Assembly (NCBI RefSeq): GCF_937616625.2
Contig: NC_065575.1
Location: forward strand, 9,943,501 to 10,007,500
Source of the DNA: Mercurialis annua
Lineage: Eukaryota; Streptophyta; Magnoliopsida; Malpighiales; Euphorbiaceae
Direction: 5' to 3'
Length of the DNA: 64,000 bases
The position numbers and the translations under genes are program-made. The notes below the pieces were generated by a model that was not told where the DNA came from, ran no database searches, and saw only the letters and a program-made list of their open reading frames with translations. Shown here piece by piece: positions 33,147 through 45,722 of this stretch; position 1 is the stretch's first letter, and every line of letters starts with the position of its first letter.

Positions 33147-33164
33147 CCCCGGCAACGGCGCCAA
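33147..33164 (-). other. Primer binding site of Element 2 (tRNA-Asp)
   Basis: The minus strand reads TGGCGCCGTTGCCGGGGA, a perfect tRNA-Asp 3' end complement, six bases inside the 5' LTR (33171-34656). Confidence 0.92.
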
Positions 33165-33170
33165 AAACTT

Positions 33171-34656
33171 GTTGGTAAAAATACGCAAGCGTACGTAGCC
33201 AACTTGTAATACAGACTATGAAGTCCGGATATCGTACCTACAGAGAAAGCTCTAAAGACAACTAGTTAAGAAACTCAATTTGGATAGCCGAAAAGACAAT
33301 TTTTGTTGGTTTTGTAAATTAAAAGACAAATATTGATAAATGTAAATTTAAAGTAAACTAAAGCTGTAATTCAAATGATGTTTTAATAATAATGGGAAAA
33401 GCAGGGATTATTAATCTTCGCTATGCTGTTTACTTGATTCGGGTTATGGATTGTATTGTTCTGATGAGGTTCGAACTAATCTAAGGCACCTAAAACTCTT
33501 TCTCGAGCAATTACAGGCAAAAGTATTAAACTCACTAATACTAGGTTAATTATTCACTCTCGCACAATGATTAACCTATGTATAAATCAATTTAATAGTT
33601 GTTAAGAAAATTCAAAGAACCCGCACTCGTCAATTCACTCTCGCACAATTAACTCCTGCGTTCTTAATTATATTGTTCTATTCCAATTTTACTCTCTCGA
33701 GCTAAAACTAAAACAAATGGCATAGACTAAGTGATCAATTTAGACTAAGCGTTAAGGACAATAATTAAAACCCATCAAGAACGAAAACCCATAAATCCAA
33801 TTCAATTAAACAGACATAATTTCGATTAATAGTCCCCAATAAAGGGTTTAGCTAGACATGCTAATGAAATAACTAAAAACAATAAGTGAAGAATTCATTC
33901 TAGATTAAATAAAATACTGAATATAAATTTGATATCAATCGTACCTTGTTCGAAGTAAACTAATAATAATTGCAGTAGAAAATAATAATCAACGATGAAT
34001 CCAATTGCAAAAACAAAAATTGAAAACTAAGAACTAGGGTTTGTTGTCTAATACCAAAAATTACGCGAACCCCATTACAATGAATAAGTCTCATATTTAT
34101 ACGGCTCCCAATATTGCTGATGTAGTTAGGTTGAGTGGTGATGAAATTCCAAAAATACCCTCGAAACTTGTTTAGAAATTGCTGACGAACAGGGGCATTT
34201 TTGTCCGATTAAAACCAATCCTGCGCGTAGTGTGCGTTCGCACACGCACACTCTTCTTTTTCTTGGGAGTGTGCGAACGCACACTCCCTTTCTCTCATGG
34301 GGTGTGCGAACGCACACCCCTTGACTTGGCCAATTCCTTTTCTTCTTTTCTATCCATCAACTTCTGTAACTCAAAATGAGCTCGTGAAGGCCCCGCACAC
34401 GCCTTATGCGTTCACATACTCTTCTTTTCTGCCTTGGACAACTTCAATTTTGGCCCTTCAACTTTACTCTCGAATCCTCTTTGATCCTTGACTTTTGAAT
34501 TTCACCAAAAACACCCTGATTCTCGCCATAATTGCATATTTCACCTGAAACGCTCGAAATAATAATAAGACACTAAAACACCAATAAGACTAATCAAAAT
34601 ATGCAATTATCGAGTCAAAAACACACCAAAAAAGAGGAGTATTTCTACTCCTATCA
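33171..34656 (-). repeat. Element 2 5' LTR (1486 bp)
   Basis: Matches 26021-27522. A TATA-like box (TATAAATA on minus) lies at 34094-34101. Compared with the other LTR, about 18 bp are missing between two palindromes near 34245. The end has a short AGGAGT/ACTCCT stem like the other LTRs here. Confidence 0.95.
34230..34317 (-). repeat. Palindrome cluster of Element 2 (5' LTR)
   Basis: Copies at 34230-34245, 34269-34284 and 34302-34317, all perfect. The second extends to a 24-bp palindrome with GGGA/TCCC ends. The copy found at 27102 in the other LTR is deleted here, apparently by recombination between neighbouring palindromes. Confidence 0.9.
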
Positions 34657-34770
34657 AGAACTGATTGATTAAACTGAATAACATTCTTAAATCTCATTCT
34701 CCCACTCCATTTACCAAGGTATAATGTATCTCATACCAACTAATGAAGTTTAGGTTTGTTGTTATAAAAA
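34657..34770 (-). mobile_element. LINE-B, 5' remnant
   Basis: The minus strand reads LGKWSGRMRFKNVIQFNQSVL, the plant LINE segment preceding the FNQALL-type motif, and leads straight into 26020. The upstream end (near 34770) has no clear junction. Confidence 0.65.
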
Positions 34771-35293
34771 CTACACCAGAAATTTGCTAGTTTGTGGTTA
34801 TAAAAACCACACCAAATTTTAAATTTGCTACCAATGAATTAAAAAAATCAGAAAATAATACAATTTTTTATGATGGCTAGATAATAAAAATAGTATAATC
34901 TAAAAATCTTAACATAGATTTAGCCTTTACTTTTCTAAAAAATAACTACTTTTTCCGTTCTTTTAATTATCCATTTAGCCAAATAAATTTATCAGTAATT
35001 ACGTGTCTATTTAGAATATTAAGATCATATTAGTTATTATCTTTTAAATTTATCTCTTCTTAATAAATAACTCAATAACTCAATTTATAAAGTATTCATT
35101 AATTAGTAGGATTATATTAGTATTTAAATTTATAATTTAAAATAAAACATTTATTTTTTAATATGTATGATTTTAATTAAATTGACAATTGAAAAAAATG
35201 GAGAAAGTATCATTTAAGAGAAAAGAATTTAACATTTGTAAAAGGAATTATAACTTAACAGCATTCAATATAGTGCACTTATCATTTGAAGTG
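34771..35293. other. AT-rich intergenic
   Basis: Non-coding. A short direct repeat, (G)TTATAAAAAC(T/C)ACACCA, occurs twice near 34762 and 34798. Confidence 0.5.
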
Positions 35294-35301
35294 CACCTTA
35301 T

Positions 35302-36067
35302 TATACCTGGCCACGGTTCAAAAACCGACGATTCCGATTCGAACCCACGCTGTTCACGGTTCAATAAAAGTATGGACCGGCCCAAAACCGTTGGTTCGGA
35401 ATCGGATGGTTCCGGTTCTGATTCACGGTTCCGGCCGATTTTAAAAATTAAATAAATTAATTTTATTTAAATTAAAATAAATTATTTTTTATGTTAAAAA
35501 TCAAATCAAAATTTAAACTAAATTGATAAATTCATTAATATTGGGTTATATTCTTTAGTCTTAAAGCTTGAATATATAAATATAATCAAGCGATAACTTA
35601 TAGTTTTTAAATAATAGGAGATATTTTATCATATTTTTTTTATTAAGAGTATAATTCCACATGGAAAAGATATAAAATTAATAGATAAAACTCAAGTATA
35701 AATTTAACATGTATATATATGACATCCATATATTTAAAAGTTTCATTATTCATAAGCTTAAATGATTGATTTTTATTATATTTGAAGTTCATAACGTTAA
35801 ATAAATGGTCTTTATTCTACTTAAACATATATTTAATATATTTAAATTTAAAAAAAAATCAGATTTTTACGATTTGGACACGGACCCGGCGGTTCGGAAC
35901 TGGAACCGACGGGTCCGGTTCCAAAAAATGTTGAATAGGCTCGGAACCGACTTCCCACCTATTTTGGGCCGGTTTTTGCCCGATTCCGGATTTGACAGGT
36001 CCCATGACGAATTTGACCCGACCGGTTCAGGACCGGTTTAGGGGCTGAACCGACATGGATAGGTCTA
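35302..36067. mobile_element. Non-autonomous hAT-like element
   Basis: Ends TATACCTGGCCACGGTTCA and TGAACCGACATGGATAGG plus TCTA are a diverged inverted repeat. Flanks CACCTTAT (35294-35301) and CACCTCAT (36068-36075) match at seven of eight bases, fitting the 8-bp hAT duplication. The inside is rich in ACCGG/CCGGT phrases. The frame at 35189-35455 is an accidental reading of it. Confidence 0.75.
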
Positions 36068-36103
36068 CACCTCATTGCTCTTTTTTTTATATTCACTGAT
36101 TTA

Positions 36104-36717
36104 GGGCATCTCCAACCCAAAACTAAAAAATGAGTTTCAATTTACACACTTTGAGTTTTTTTACAGTTTTTACTCCAACCTATTATTCTATTTTTTACAA
36201 CAAAAAAATATTATATATATATATTTTATATTCAAGACTACAATATTTAACCATTTACCATTTTACATCAATATTTATATTTTAACAACATATATCCTCA
36301 TCTATTAATATATTTGATAATGCTTAAATAATATTAAACTAAATATTAATTTTTTTGTAAATATTAATTAATATTCAATTAAAAAAATAAAAAAATAATA
36401 ATTAAAATTGAAACAGTATAATTAAATTATTTATTATTTTATTTTTACCAATAAAAATAATTTGGATTAAATTATTAAAAAATTATTTAGTATTCAATGA
36501 AAAGTTGGACCAAAATGATTATTTACAAAGTTGACTATATAAATTGTAATTAAAAAATAAATATTTAATCAACCAAAAAATGAGTTTGTGTGAATAGTGT
36601 ATACCAATATATCAATTTTTACTGTTAATAAATAAAGAAATTGGATGAGAAATGAGTATGGGTTGGAGTGGAAAAGAGAGACCCATACTCAAATTTAAGT
36701 ATGGGTTGGAGATGTTC
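36104..36717. mobile_element. Tourist-like MITE
   Basis: Ends GGGCATCTCCAACCC and GGGTTGGAGATGTTC, with TTA on both sides (36101-36103, 36718-36720). The TTA duplication fits PIF/Harbinger-derived elements. Confidence 0.8.
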
Positions 36718-36740
36718 TTATACTGCAGTGATAGATTTAA

Positions 36741-37368
36741 AGGTCTGTTTGGTTTAAGGTTGGAAATGAAAATGGAAATCGGAATGAGAAAGAATGAGAA
36801 TCAGAATGATTGTTTTCATTTGTTATTTAGTTCAAAATTAGTGTAGGAATGGGAACGGGTAAAGTTTAATAAAAAATATATTTTATTTATTAAAAATATT
36901 TTTTTACATAAAAATTTTATTTTTTTATATTAAAAATTTATTTTTTAAAATAAATTAAAAAATTAATTTTAAAACAGAAATTAAAAAAACTATTCAAAAA
37001 ATAATATTAAATTTCTTCGGAAAAAATATTAGAAAATATTTTTAAAAAGAATTAACAAAATTATTTTAAAAAAATCAAAAAAATATTTTTTAATATTTTA
37101 AATATTTTTTTTAAAAAATAAATATTTAAAAATAGTTTTTTAATAATTATATATTTATTATTTATTATTAAAATATTTTATTAAATTTCAACTCTCATTC
37201 TAAAAAGTCCATTCTCATGAGATATGGGAGATGGATGATTCTCATCGAAGGGGTAATCACATTCCCATACCCTATCACAATTTGACAAAACAAACACAAA
37301 AACAAACACAAATAATGGAAAATATTCTCATTTTCATTCTCCCTTTATTAGGCGAACCAAATGATCCC
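36741..37368. mobile_element. Diverged MITE with AGGTCTGTTTGGTT-type ends
   Basis: The left end AGGTCTGTTTGGTTTAAGG and right end GGCGAACCAAATGATCCC are an imperfect inverted repeat. TAA flanks both sides. The interior is made of AAATGA/TCATTT-type repeats. Class (Harbinger or hAT) is uncertain. Confidence 0.6.
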
Positions 37369-37371
37369 TAA

Positions 37372-37879
37372 ATATTTTTCAACAAAAATCTATCATAAAA
37401 AATAGACCAATTTATTAAAAAAAAAATAGACCAAATAATAAAAAAGGCCAAATCTTTTATGAAAGTTTCACAAAAGTTTAAACTTTTTAATTTTATCTAA
37501 TTTGTCGTGAAACACATGATTTCATTTCAATTTTATCCAATTATAAAAGGTACTGCCACACATCAGTGCCACATAAGTAAAATTGTGTAGTTGGATAAAA
37601 TTAAAATAAAATCATGTGTTTCAGTATAAATTGGATAAAAGTAAAAGACTTATAATTTTTGTGAAATTTTTATTAAAAATTTGATCTTTTTTAGTCAATT
37701 GACCTAAAAAAATATAAAATCAAATTATATGTCAGGATTGGAACTTATAAAATCAAATTAAACGAAATCATGTCTATCATGTGCAAATAGCCTACCGTTT
37801 ACTACTATCTCCAATGCAACTTGATCGACTAGTAGCTGCCAAACAAACCAAGACCGATATCAAAGAAATTGGAAAAGAA
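37372..37879. other. Intergenic with internal inverted repeat
   Basis: Non-coding. Stretches around 37490-37540 and 37590-37640 (ATTTTATCCAA and TTGGATAAAAT types) are inverted copies and may be another small foldback element; its ends are unclear. Confidence 0.45.
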
Positions 37880-38263
37880 GGCTTAATTACTTAAAAACCA
37901 CCCACCTTAAACTTTTTTTTTGTTTATAGTCTGATCTAGGAAAAAATTCATTTATACCCTGACGTATGTATTTATGTTTCATCTCTACCCCGAGGAACTA
38001 AATTAACCTCTTTTCATTAAGAAAAAAGTTTAAAATAGTTCTTCATTTTTAACCTAAACTAATTAGAGATTAATTAGAAGTGGATTTTTTTCTAAATGAA
38101 GGACTATTTTAAACTTTTTTTTTAAATAAAAAGAGGTTAATTTAGTGCCTCGGGGTAGAGGTGAAACATAAACACATACGTCAGGGTATAAATGAACTTT
38201 TTCCTAAATCAGAGTATAAACGAAAAAAAAGTTTAAGGTGGATAGTTTTTAAGTAATTAAGCC
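37880..38263. mobile_element. MITE family A copy 2, nearly complete hairpin
   Basis: Starts GGCTTAATTACTTAAAAAC and ends GTTTTTAAGTAATTAAGCC. The two arms of about 170 bp are almost fully complementary, with only a short loop near 38060. It shares ends and internal phrases with 18957-19329. The target duplication is not clear (AAAAGAA occurs on both sides at unequal distance). Confidence 0.85.
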
Positions 38264-38891
38264 GTCAAAAGAATGATTTCAAAGTAAAACAGAAGAACAA
38301 TTGAAGTCAAAAACCACAAATAAGTCAAAAACCAAATTACTAGTAAATTATACGTAATAATGCTACGCCTGGACCTGGTCAAGGTTCAACAATAAAATGA
38401 ACGCTTGAGCGGTTCCCGGAAGGTTTGGAACCAGCCGGTTTAGTCACAATTTTTCCGGTTCAAAAATTGCAATTGAAAAATTAATTTTAAAATTTTAATT
38501 AAAAATAAATAAAAAATTTAACCTCAAAATTTAAACTAGATTATAAGTTTAAATAGGTTTGGATTGCTCTATTTAAATTTTCAAAGCGGTGGAAATGTAT
38601 TTTTAAATTATGTTATTTATAATTAATTTGATTATATGGATATATTTATAAAATGTTGGTTAAATCTCTTGCACTTTTTACTTCATTTGTTTTACCTTCA
38701 TAAAAAATTAATATGTTCCTGACATTTTTTCTTTATTTTGTTCATCTATTATAGAAAATACCACTATAAAGTCTTTATTCCCAAGCACTCATATACATTC
38801 AGATTTGATAGAAATCGGAATACTGAACCAGAAGTCAAACTTATCATTTCCAGAAATTGGCATATACCTGTTTCAGGGTCATTATGGTTTT
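38264..38891. other. Intergenic with hAT-MITE remnant
   Basis: Around 38365-38470, CCTGGACCTGGTCAAGGTTCA and later CCGG-rich phrases look like one decayed end of the hAT-like type at 35302. The rest is AT-rich and empty. Confidence 0.45.
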
Positions 38892-39389
38892 ACTATTCGC
38901 CGCTCTAAATTACTACCCACCGCCCAATTTTGTACCAAAATATCCCTAAGTCATTTTTAGTTAAAAAAACTCAATTTTCTCAACTCAACTAAAAACCTGA
39001 CAAATAACCGAGCGAATTTATAATAAAAATATCAAAATCACCTAAAAATAGAGGACGGTAACCTCTAATAATTAATCGGTTTTTAATTTTTTCGTTTCTA
39101 AAATTTTTTAATTTTTTTTTTAATTTTTTTTAAGGGCCATCGTCCTCAGATGGTGATGGCCCATTTAAAAAAATTAAAAAAAATAAAAACAAAAAAAATA
39201 AAAATTGATTATTTACCGGAGTATCTCTAGTCGATTTTGATATTTTTATTGTAAATTCGCTCGGATATTCGTTGGATTTTTAATTGAAGTGAGAGAATTG
39301 AGTTTTTTTAAAAAAAGAACTGAAAATGGTTTAGGAGTATTTTGGTAAAAAAATTGGGCGGTGAGTAATAATTTAGGGCGGTAAATAGT
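38892..39389. mobile_element. Foldback/MITE with long inverted ends (TTTAGGGCGGTA type)
   Basis: The left end (CTCTAAATTACTACCCACCG) and right end (TGAGTAATAATTTAGGGCGG) are inverted repeats, and complementarity runs for about 200 bp through AAATTGGGCGGT and GAGAATTGAGTTTTTTTA. The centre holds GGGCCATC/GATGGCCC. A single similar end occurs at 53848. Confidence 0.75.
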
Positions 39390-39399
39390 AGTCCACTTA

Positions 39400-42300
39400 T
39401 TATATCAGGTCTTCACAGAGCTTAAACTAATCAGGCAAACTATACAAGCATGGCACAAGAACACTAAATTGAATTCTAAGCTACAATTGAAGATATTCAA
39501 CTTAGAATAACAACTCAAAAGTCTTTGCCTATTCAAGCAGTTAACTGGAATGAAATAAGGAACTTGGAATCACTACTTAGACAGTTACATTTTAAAGAAG
39601 AAGTCTACTGGGCACAAAAGGCTCATCAAGTTTGGCTTCAATGTGGTGACAGCAATTCTAGATATTTTCATTCCAAATGTAAAGACATATATAGAGGAAT
39701 CATATCAATGGAATCTTATATCAACATGACATGTGGATTACAGAAGAAAGTGCCATATCTCATACTATTTTGAATCATTTTCAACAATTATATCATACTT
39801 CACATCCACAAGGCATAGCAGATTGCTTATATCAGTTCCCATCATTGGTTACATCAGAAATGAATGCTTCACTTACACAACCAATCACTGCAGCAGAAAT
39901 AAAGAAGTCTGTTTTTTCTATTAATCCTTGGAAAGTACCAGGAATTGATGGTTATACTTCTTACTTCTTTCCGTCATATTGGGATATTATGGGGGAGTTG
40001 ATAATTAAGGCAGTTCAAGATTTTTTCAGCAAAGGTCACATGTTGAGAAGCATTAATCATATTGTACTGGCTTTGATTTCTAAGATTAAATGGCATCAAA
40101 AGTATCTGATTTCAGACCAATCAGCTTATGTAATGTGATTTATAAGGTCATATCTAAGATCTTAACAACAAGACTTCAGGTGATTATTCCTCATATTGTT
40201 CATCATTCTCAGAATGCTTTTGTCAAAGACAGAGTAATTGCTGACAGTATATTGTTAGTTCATGAGGTATTGCACCAGTTAAGCATATGAAAGGCAAGCA
40301 CAATCAATATTTTGCTTTAAAATTGGATGTTAGCAAAGCATATGATAGAATTGAATGGGAATTTCTGAATATTATATTGCACAAATGAGGATTTAATGAC
40401 ACTTTTATTTCATGGATTTGGCTATGTGTTACTACAGTCATCTTCTCCATCCATATTAATGGCGAAATTCAAGGCTTTTATGCTCCATCCAGAGGACTCA
40501 AGGGGATCCTTTATCCCCTTTGCTTTTGTCCTATGTGCTCAGGGTCTATCTTTTATACTAGACCAAGCAGTTTTGGTTCATCATTTACAAGGTCTTAAGG
40601 TTAGTAGAAATGGCCCTATGATATCCCACTTACTGTTTGCAGATGATTTAATAATCTTCTCTGAATGTAATATGGCCTCAGTCACTACCATTCAAAATCT
40701 ATTGCATAGATATGCCTTAGCCAGTGGTCAAATTATCAACTTTGCAAAATCTGAGATTTTTTTCAGTTCTAACAGTCAAGATGATATGAAAACTCAAATT
40801 ACGCACAGGTTCAATATTCAAAACCAGACTTCTCCTCAACCTTATTTAGGCATACCTACTTTCATTGGCTCTTCTAAAACCTCAACTTTTAACTATGTTA
40901 TCCATAAGATTCAACATAGATTAAATGGCTGGAAGGAAATATATCTTTCAATAGGAGGTAAAGAAGTTTTGATCAAAGCAATCATCAATGCTATACCAAT
41001 ATATACTATGATGTGCTTCAAATTACCGAAAGGTTTGTGCAACAAAATCAATCAATTAGTGGTTGCATATTGGTGGGGTCAACAAGAAGATGAAAACAAA
41101 ATATTTTGGATAGCTTGGTCTAAAATGTGTGCAAGTAAGTGGTCTGGTGGCATGGAATTTAAAGATTTTCATTGTTTCGATCAGGCTTTGTTGGCTAAAC
41201 AAATTTGGAGATTGATGCATGCTTCTGATTCTCTTATGTTCATAGTAGTAAAGGATAGGTACTTTCCAAATACAGACATGTACAAAGCATCTTTGAGAAA
41301 AAAATCCTTCTTGGGGTTGGAGGAGTCTGTTTTTTGGCCTACAATTACTCAAAATAGGTTTGAGATGGCAAATCAATTCAGGTAAACTAGTTAATTTTAT
41401 ATCTGACCCATGGATACCAAGCCAATTTCCTTTTATCCCAGTCATACATCCTGTTGTTTCTAATACACATCAAGCTACTCAGGTTTTAAATTTGAGAAAT
41501 ACAGGAGGTTCATCATGGAATGAGCTTAAATTACATTCTCTATTTTCCCCTAAAGATGTGGCTCTCATTTTAGCTATGCCAATTCTAGTGTATAATTCAG
41601 ATGATAGGCTAATATGGCATCATACCAACACTGGTGAATATTCAGTCAAATCAGGTTATCATATTGCTTTAAGTAATGCTCATTCAAATTCAAGTCTATT
41701 CAATCTGTTTTGGCAACAAAAGATTGGCAAAATCTATGGAAGATTCATATCCCAAAGAAAATTACAGTTTTCTTATGGAGATCCATTTTAAATGGTATAC
41801 CATCAGGAAAAAAACTGTAGTTGATACTTCAATCTGAGTTTTATTTTCCATATTGTGGGGCTGAAGAATCCAGAATTCATATGTTTTTTACCTGCTCAGC
41901 TATAGCTAAGGTATGGTTTCTTAGGCCTCTAGCACTCAAAGTTTTAGCATTGCCTATTCTCCCATTTCCAGAGTTATGGATTCATCTTTACAATCAACTA
42001 CATAGTCTGGATACATCAGATAAAGCCATTTCATTATTCAGTTTCATTATTTGGCATATTTGGAAAGCCAGAAATGGATATGTTTTTGAAAAGATTTTGA
42101 AAAAGCCACAAGATATCAGTCTGCAAGCTACTCAGGAGTGGTTGGAATATCTTAATTTTCATAAGCCAACTCTCAAGATTTCAGGACAGACTGCAAATTC
42201 AGGATCTTTGATGACAAGATGGAAACCACCACCACATGGGTTTATTAAGCTGAATTATGATGCAGCTACTGATAAAACATCAAAATCTGGTTCAATTAAG

Positions 42301-42731
42301 GTGGTAGCTACTGATCATTTATGTAACATTATAAGCAGATTTTCAATATTTTATAGACACATATGGGATCCGAGAGTACTAGAGTTTCTAGCATTACGAG
42401 ATGCCATGTTATGGGCAAGATCAAATCAGTGGGAACGAGTGACTCTGGAGGGAGATGTCACTGAAGTTACTCAAACTATCAATCATCATTTGTCATCTAA
42501 TTCTCAGGTTTGGGGAATTTATTTGTATATTCAGCATCTTCAAGGTTTGTTTCAAGAATCACAAGTCTGTTGGATTGCAAGAAGGCTAAATACAGTGGCA
42601 CATTCAATTGCCCAGAAGTGTAAACAATCTTATAGTGTGCTGCTTAGGAATTGTATTTAGCTGTTCTTCTTTGTGCTGTGTTAAACATTTGGTTTATTTC
42701 CTTAATATACTACCTTTCCGACAAAAAAAAA
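39400..42731 (+). mobile_element. LINE-C, 5'-truncated non-LTR retrotransposon (pseudogene)
   Basis: Broken coding pieces in order: WLQCGDSNSRYFHSKCKD (39630), RT motifs PWKVPGIDGY (39920), DFRPISLCNVIYKVISKIL (40100) and ALKLDVSKAYDRIEWEFL (40317). FADD follows (ISHLLFADDLIIF, 40620), then the zf-RVT region (41630-41900) and an RNase H starting PHGFIKLNYDAATDK (42230). The last frame ends at 42660 and an A-run follows at 42723-42731. At least five stops or frameshifts separate the pieces; the endonuclease is missing. No target duplication was found. Confidence 0.9.
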
Positions 42732-42904
42732 TCTCACCACCATTAATTAATAGTGACAATTAAACTAATTGGAAAAATTAATCATAATGTCCTTTTACTT
42801 TGTGTGTTGTTCATTTCATTTTTCTACTTTGCATTTTTTGTTTACTTGGTTCTTCTTCATGTGTCGTCCCTTAAAGCCCATGGATAATAATGTCTTTTAA
42901 ATTT

Positions 42905-43227
42905 GAGTTACTTACATATAAAATTATGACCTTTGCGCCAACTTTCAAAAAAAAAAACATAACCTTTGAAACGTGTCAATTATAGAAACCACCTTTCATT
43001 TTTTTCCAAAAATAACATCGGCGATTTTTAGTGGCATTTTTGCTGACGTGGCATGACACGTGGCATACCCATCGGTTATCCAAGTCAGCAAAATTTCACC
43101 AAAAAATATGCCCATGATGAAATTGAAAAAAAAAAAAGAAAGGTGGTGTCTACAATTGACACGTTTTAAAGGTAATGTTATTTTTGAAACTTGGTTCAAA
43201 GGTCATGATTTTATATGTAATTAACCC
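42905..43227. mobile_element. Mutator-like MITE, copy 1
   Basis: Ends GAGTTACTTACATATAAAAT and ATTTTATATGTAATTAACCC; perfect 9-bp flanks TTTAAATTT (42896-42904, 43228-43236). A 9-bp duplication is the mark of Mutator-like elements. It is related to 52673-52989 through ends of the type GGGTTAATTNCATA and CATGACCTTT. Confidence 0.82.
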
Positions 43228-43236
43228 TTTAAATTT

Positions 43237-45714
43237 TGGTAATTTCATATTTAACTTTTTTTCTTCTTCTAAGAGTACTCTAATAATAAAATATATATAT
43301 TATAACTCTCCAAACAAAATTGCCGATCTTTTGATACATTTATTTTTATGATTTTTTAATTTTTAGAATTTAAAAGTAAACCTTTACGTTATTTTTTTAA
43401 AAATTTCTTTTATGATATTACATTAGATTTATCTAAGTATTTATACACGGATTAAGTAAGAACTGCATGTGCGTGTGCACGAAGGGTCCGCGACACATAT
43501 GATCCTGTGGCTAAAGTAGTTGCGCGCACAAGGAGTCCACGACACATACGGTCCCGTGCCTAATTGTGACAAATCACTTCATTTTCAAAAATATGCTCCA
43601 AGTCAAAATAATTTAATTCTACCTAAACAATTACATTTTATGTATTTATTTTTGATACGTATACGACCTTAAAAGATACATTACTGATACATATCTAATA
43701 CATGAATATGTAAAGATAAATTTGCTAGATATTTAATAAAAAAACAATTCGTACTAAATGAAAATATTTTTGGAAGAGCGTATTTTAGAATGATATTACC
43801 ATTTTTAGATTATTTTTATAATTATTTCTTGAAGTTTACAGGAAAAATGTGTACTATTGTACTATATATTTTTAGTAGTTTTTAGTAGATTTTGGATAAT
43901 AGTTTTTGTAGTATTAATAATTACAGTAAAAGCATACATTTTAAATAAAAATAGAAAAAGATAAATGAAAGAAAAGGACTCAAGTATACTTATAAAAATA
44001 AATGGGAAAATGTATAGAAATTTTTTTGTAGTTTTCAAAAATATTGATCAACTCTTTTATATTTTTTTGGGTACAATTAAGCATTTTTTGTTTTCAAATA
44101 TAACGAATAATCTCTTTCGTCCAATACCATTAGAAACACTCGTTTGTTGCTGATATGTCTCTCATAATCATATAAGAAAAAAATTCAAAAATAATTTTAT
44201 TGTTTAAAATATTTACCGAAAATTTGAGGGGGTAAATGTCCAAAAAGTAAGTTTAATGGGTTTATTTGTTCGATTTTAAAACAACGAGAATTTAATCATT
44301 CAATTTTATAAGCACGAACGGTTAATTGTGACCAAAAATACTAAAAAGGTTGATCTGTAATTTTGAGAAAAAAACTGAGGTTTTTTTTGTATTTTTTACC
44401 AAATAAATAGAAACAGCAAATATGATGTAAATGTCTCCCTTTCTTGACGAAAAACACTCAATGAGCCTTCGGATCTATGTGAGCCCAACACAGACAGCCA
44501 AGAGATATATGCGAGCCAAACCCACTGAAACACAAGCCCAATAACTCACTCCCAACCCCCACAAGGGCCTATTTTCAATTTCGATTGCCCTTCTCAGGAG
44601 TAAATATGGGATAGTAATCCACAAAACTATCCTATCATCTAGGGAAATTTACAAACTATCTTAAATATCATTTAATCTTTAAAAATGTTCAAATGTGCCT
44701 AAAAATTAAAAAAATTACATAATTTACGTACCTTTTCTTTACTATAAAAAAAAACATTTTTGATACATATTTGAAATTTTATCAATACATATCCGATACA
44801 TATTTGATAAGATACGTAAAAACCCAAAACCTATTTTGTATTTTCGTAAACTTTTTACGTATGAAAGGTAAACATTTTGAGAAGTATGTATTTTATAATT
44901 ATTTTTCTCGTTTTTTTAATTTTTTTTTTAATTTTTTCTATTATCTAAGTGAGTGTATCCAAATGTGAAGTAGGCCCATTTATTGTTTTCATATATAAAA
45001 ATTTTAAAACTTTATAAAAAATAACCACTCATCTTAAACCAACTCTAAACCGATCCAAACCAATTATTAACCACTTCCATCCACCTCCGGCCACCTGTAG
45101 CCAACTTCCAACCACTCTTCTCTAGGAAGCCTCCTCAAGCCGCCACCACCCCATCGACAGTCACCAGTGACCCTAGCTCTCCCATCGCCGACTTCCGGCT
45201 TCCCGCCACTGACTACCTCTCCGCTGCCACCATCCCAACCTCTAACCACCATCTCGTTGACGGCCGCTGGTGAAAACCATCGTTGACCGCCAACTGCCGT
45301 TGCCCCCCACAATCAGCCTAAAATTGTACTCTAAGAGTTAATTTTGCTTAAAATGCTAACTTTTCAAAACCTTTACATAAAATGTCAACTTCCAAAGACA
45401 AAATATGTAAAAATTTGAGAAAGTTGGCATTTGAAAAAAAAAATGGAGTGTTTGTAATTATTCTATAAATTTCTATTAAATATGGGCGAAAAAATCAACC
45501 AAGAGCAATAAATAGCTAATATGGAAACACTTTTATTTGTACAAATTTTTTGGTATAGAGTTCATGAGATTTCCTACACAAATTCTAACTATGAGATGAC
45601 ATCTTTAAACATTCTATGTTTAGACTGATTCTCTTTAAACAAATTCTAACTACTATATACATGAATACGATTCGAAAAAATAACCTTATTTAAATTAGAA
45701 AAGTGCTCTACTAA
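43237..45714. other. Intergenic, no gene supported
   Basis: AT-rich. An imperfect direct repeat of about 36 bp (GCACGAAGGGTCCGCGACAC and GCACAAGGAGTCCACGACAC) lies within 43471-43562. A GC-richer, proline-codon-like stretch at 45060-45310 gives an 81-codon minus frame of low complexity that I do not accept as a gene. Confidence 0.55.
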
Positions 45715-45722
45715 CTCACCAG

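Larger units (their letters stand above)
26021..34656 (-). mobile_element. Element 2: degraded Athila-like LTR retrotransposon
   Basis: Minus-strand element. The 5' LTR is 33171-34656, primer site 33147-33164, broken gag and pol 29555-32935, remnant of the second ORF 29031-29549, 3' LTR 26021-27522. AGAAC flanks it at 26016-26020 and 34657-34661. By eye the LTRs differ at roughly thirty positions plus indels, so it is older than Element 1. A large internal deletion removed the end of RT, RNase H, integrase and the start of the second ORF. It cannot encode its own transposition. Confidence 0.95.

Noticed and set aside
35189..35455. 88-codon Asp/Ser-rich frame
   Set aside because: Falls across the end of a non-autonomous hAT element rich in GGTTC/CCGG words.
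45067..45312. 81-codon minus-strand protein
   Set aside because: Gly/Trp/Val-rich low-complexity reading of a CCACC-rich stretch; no start context or homology.
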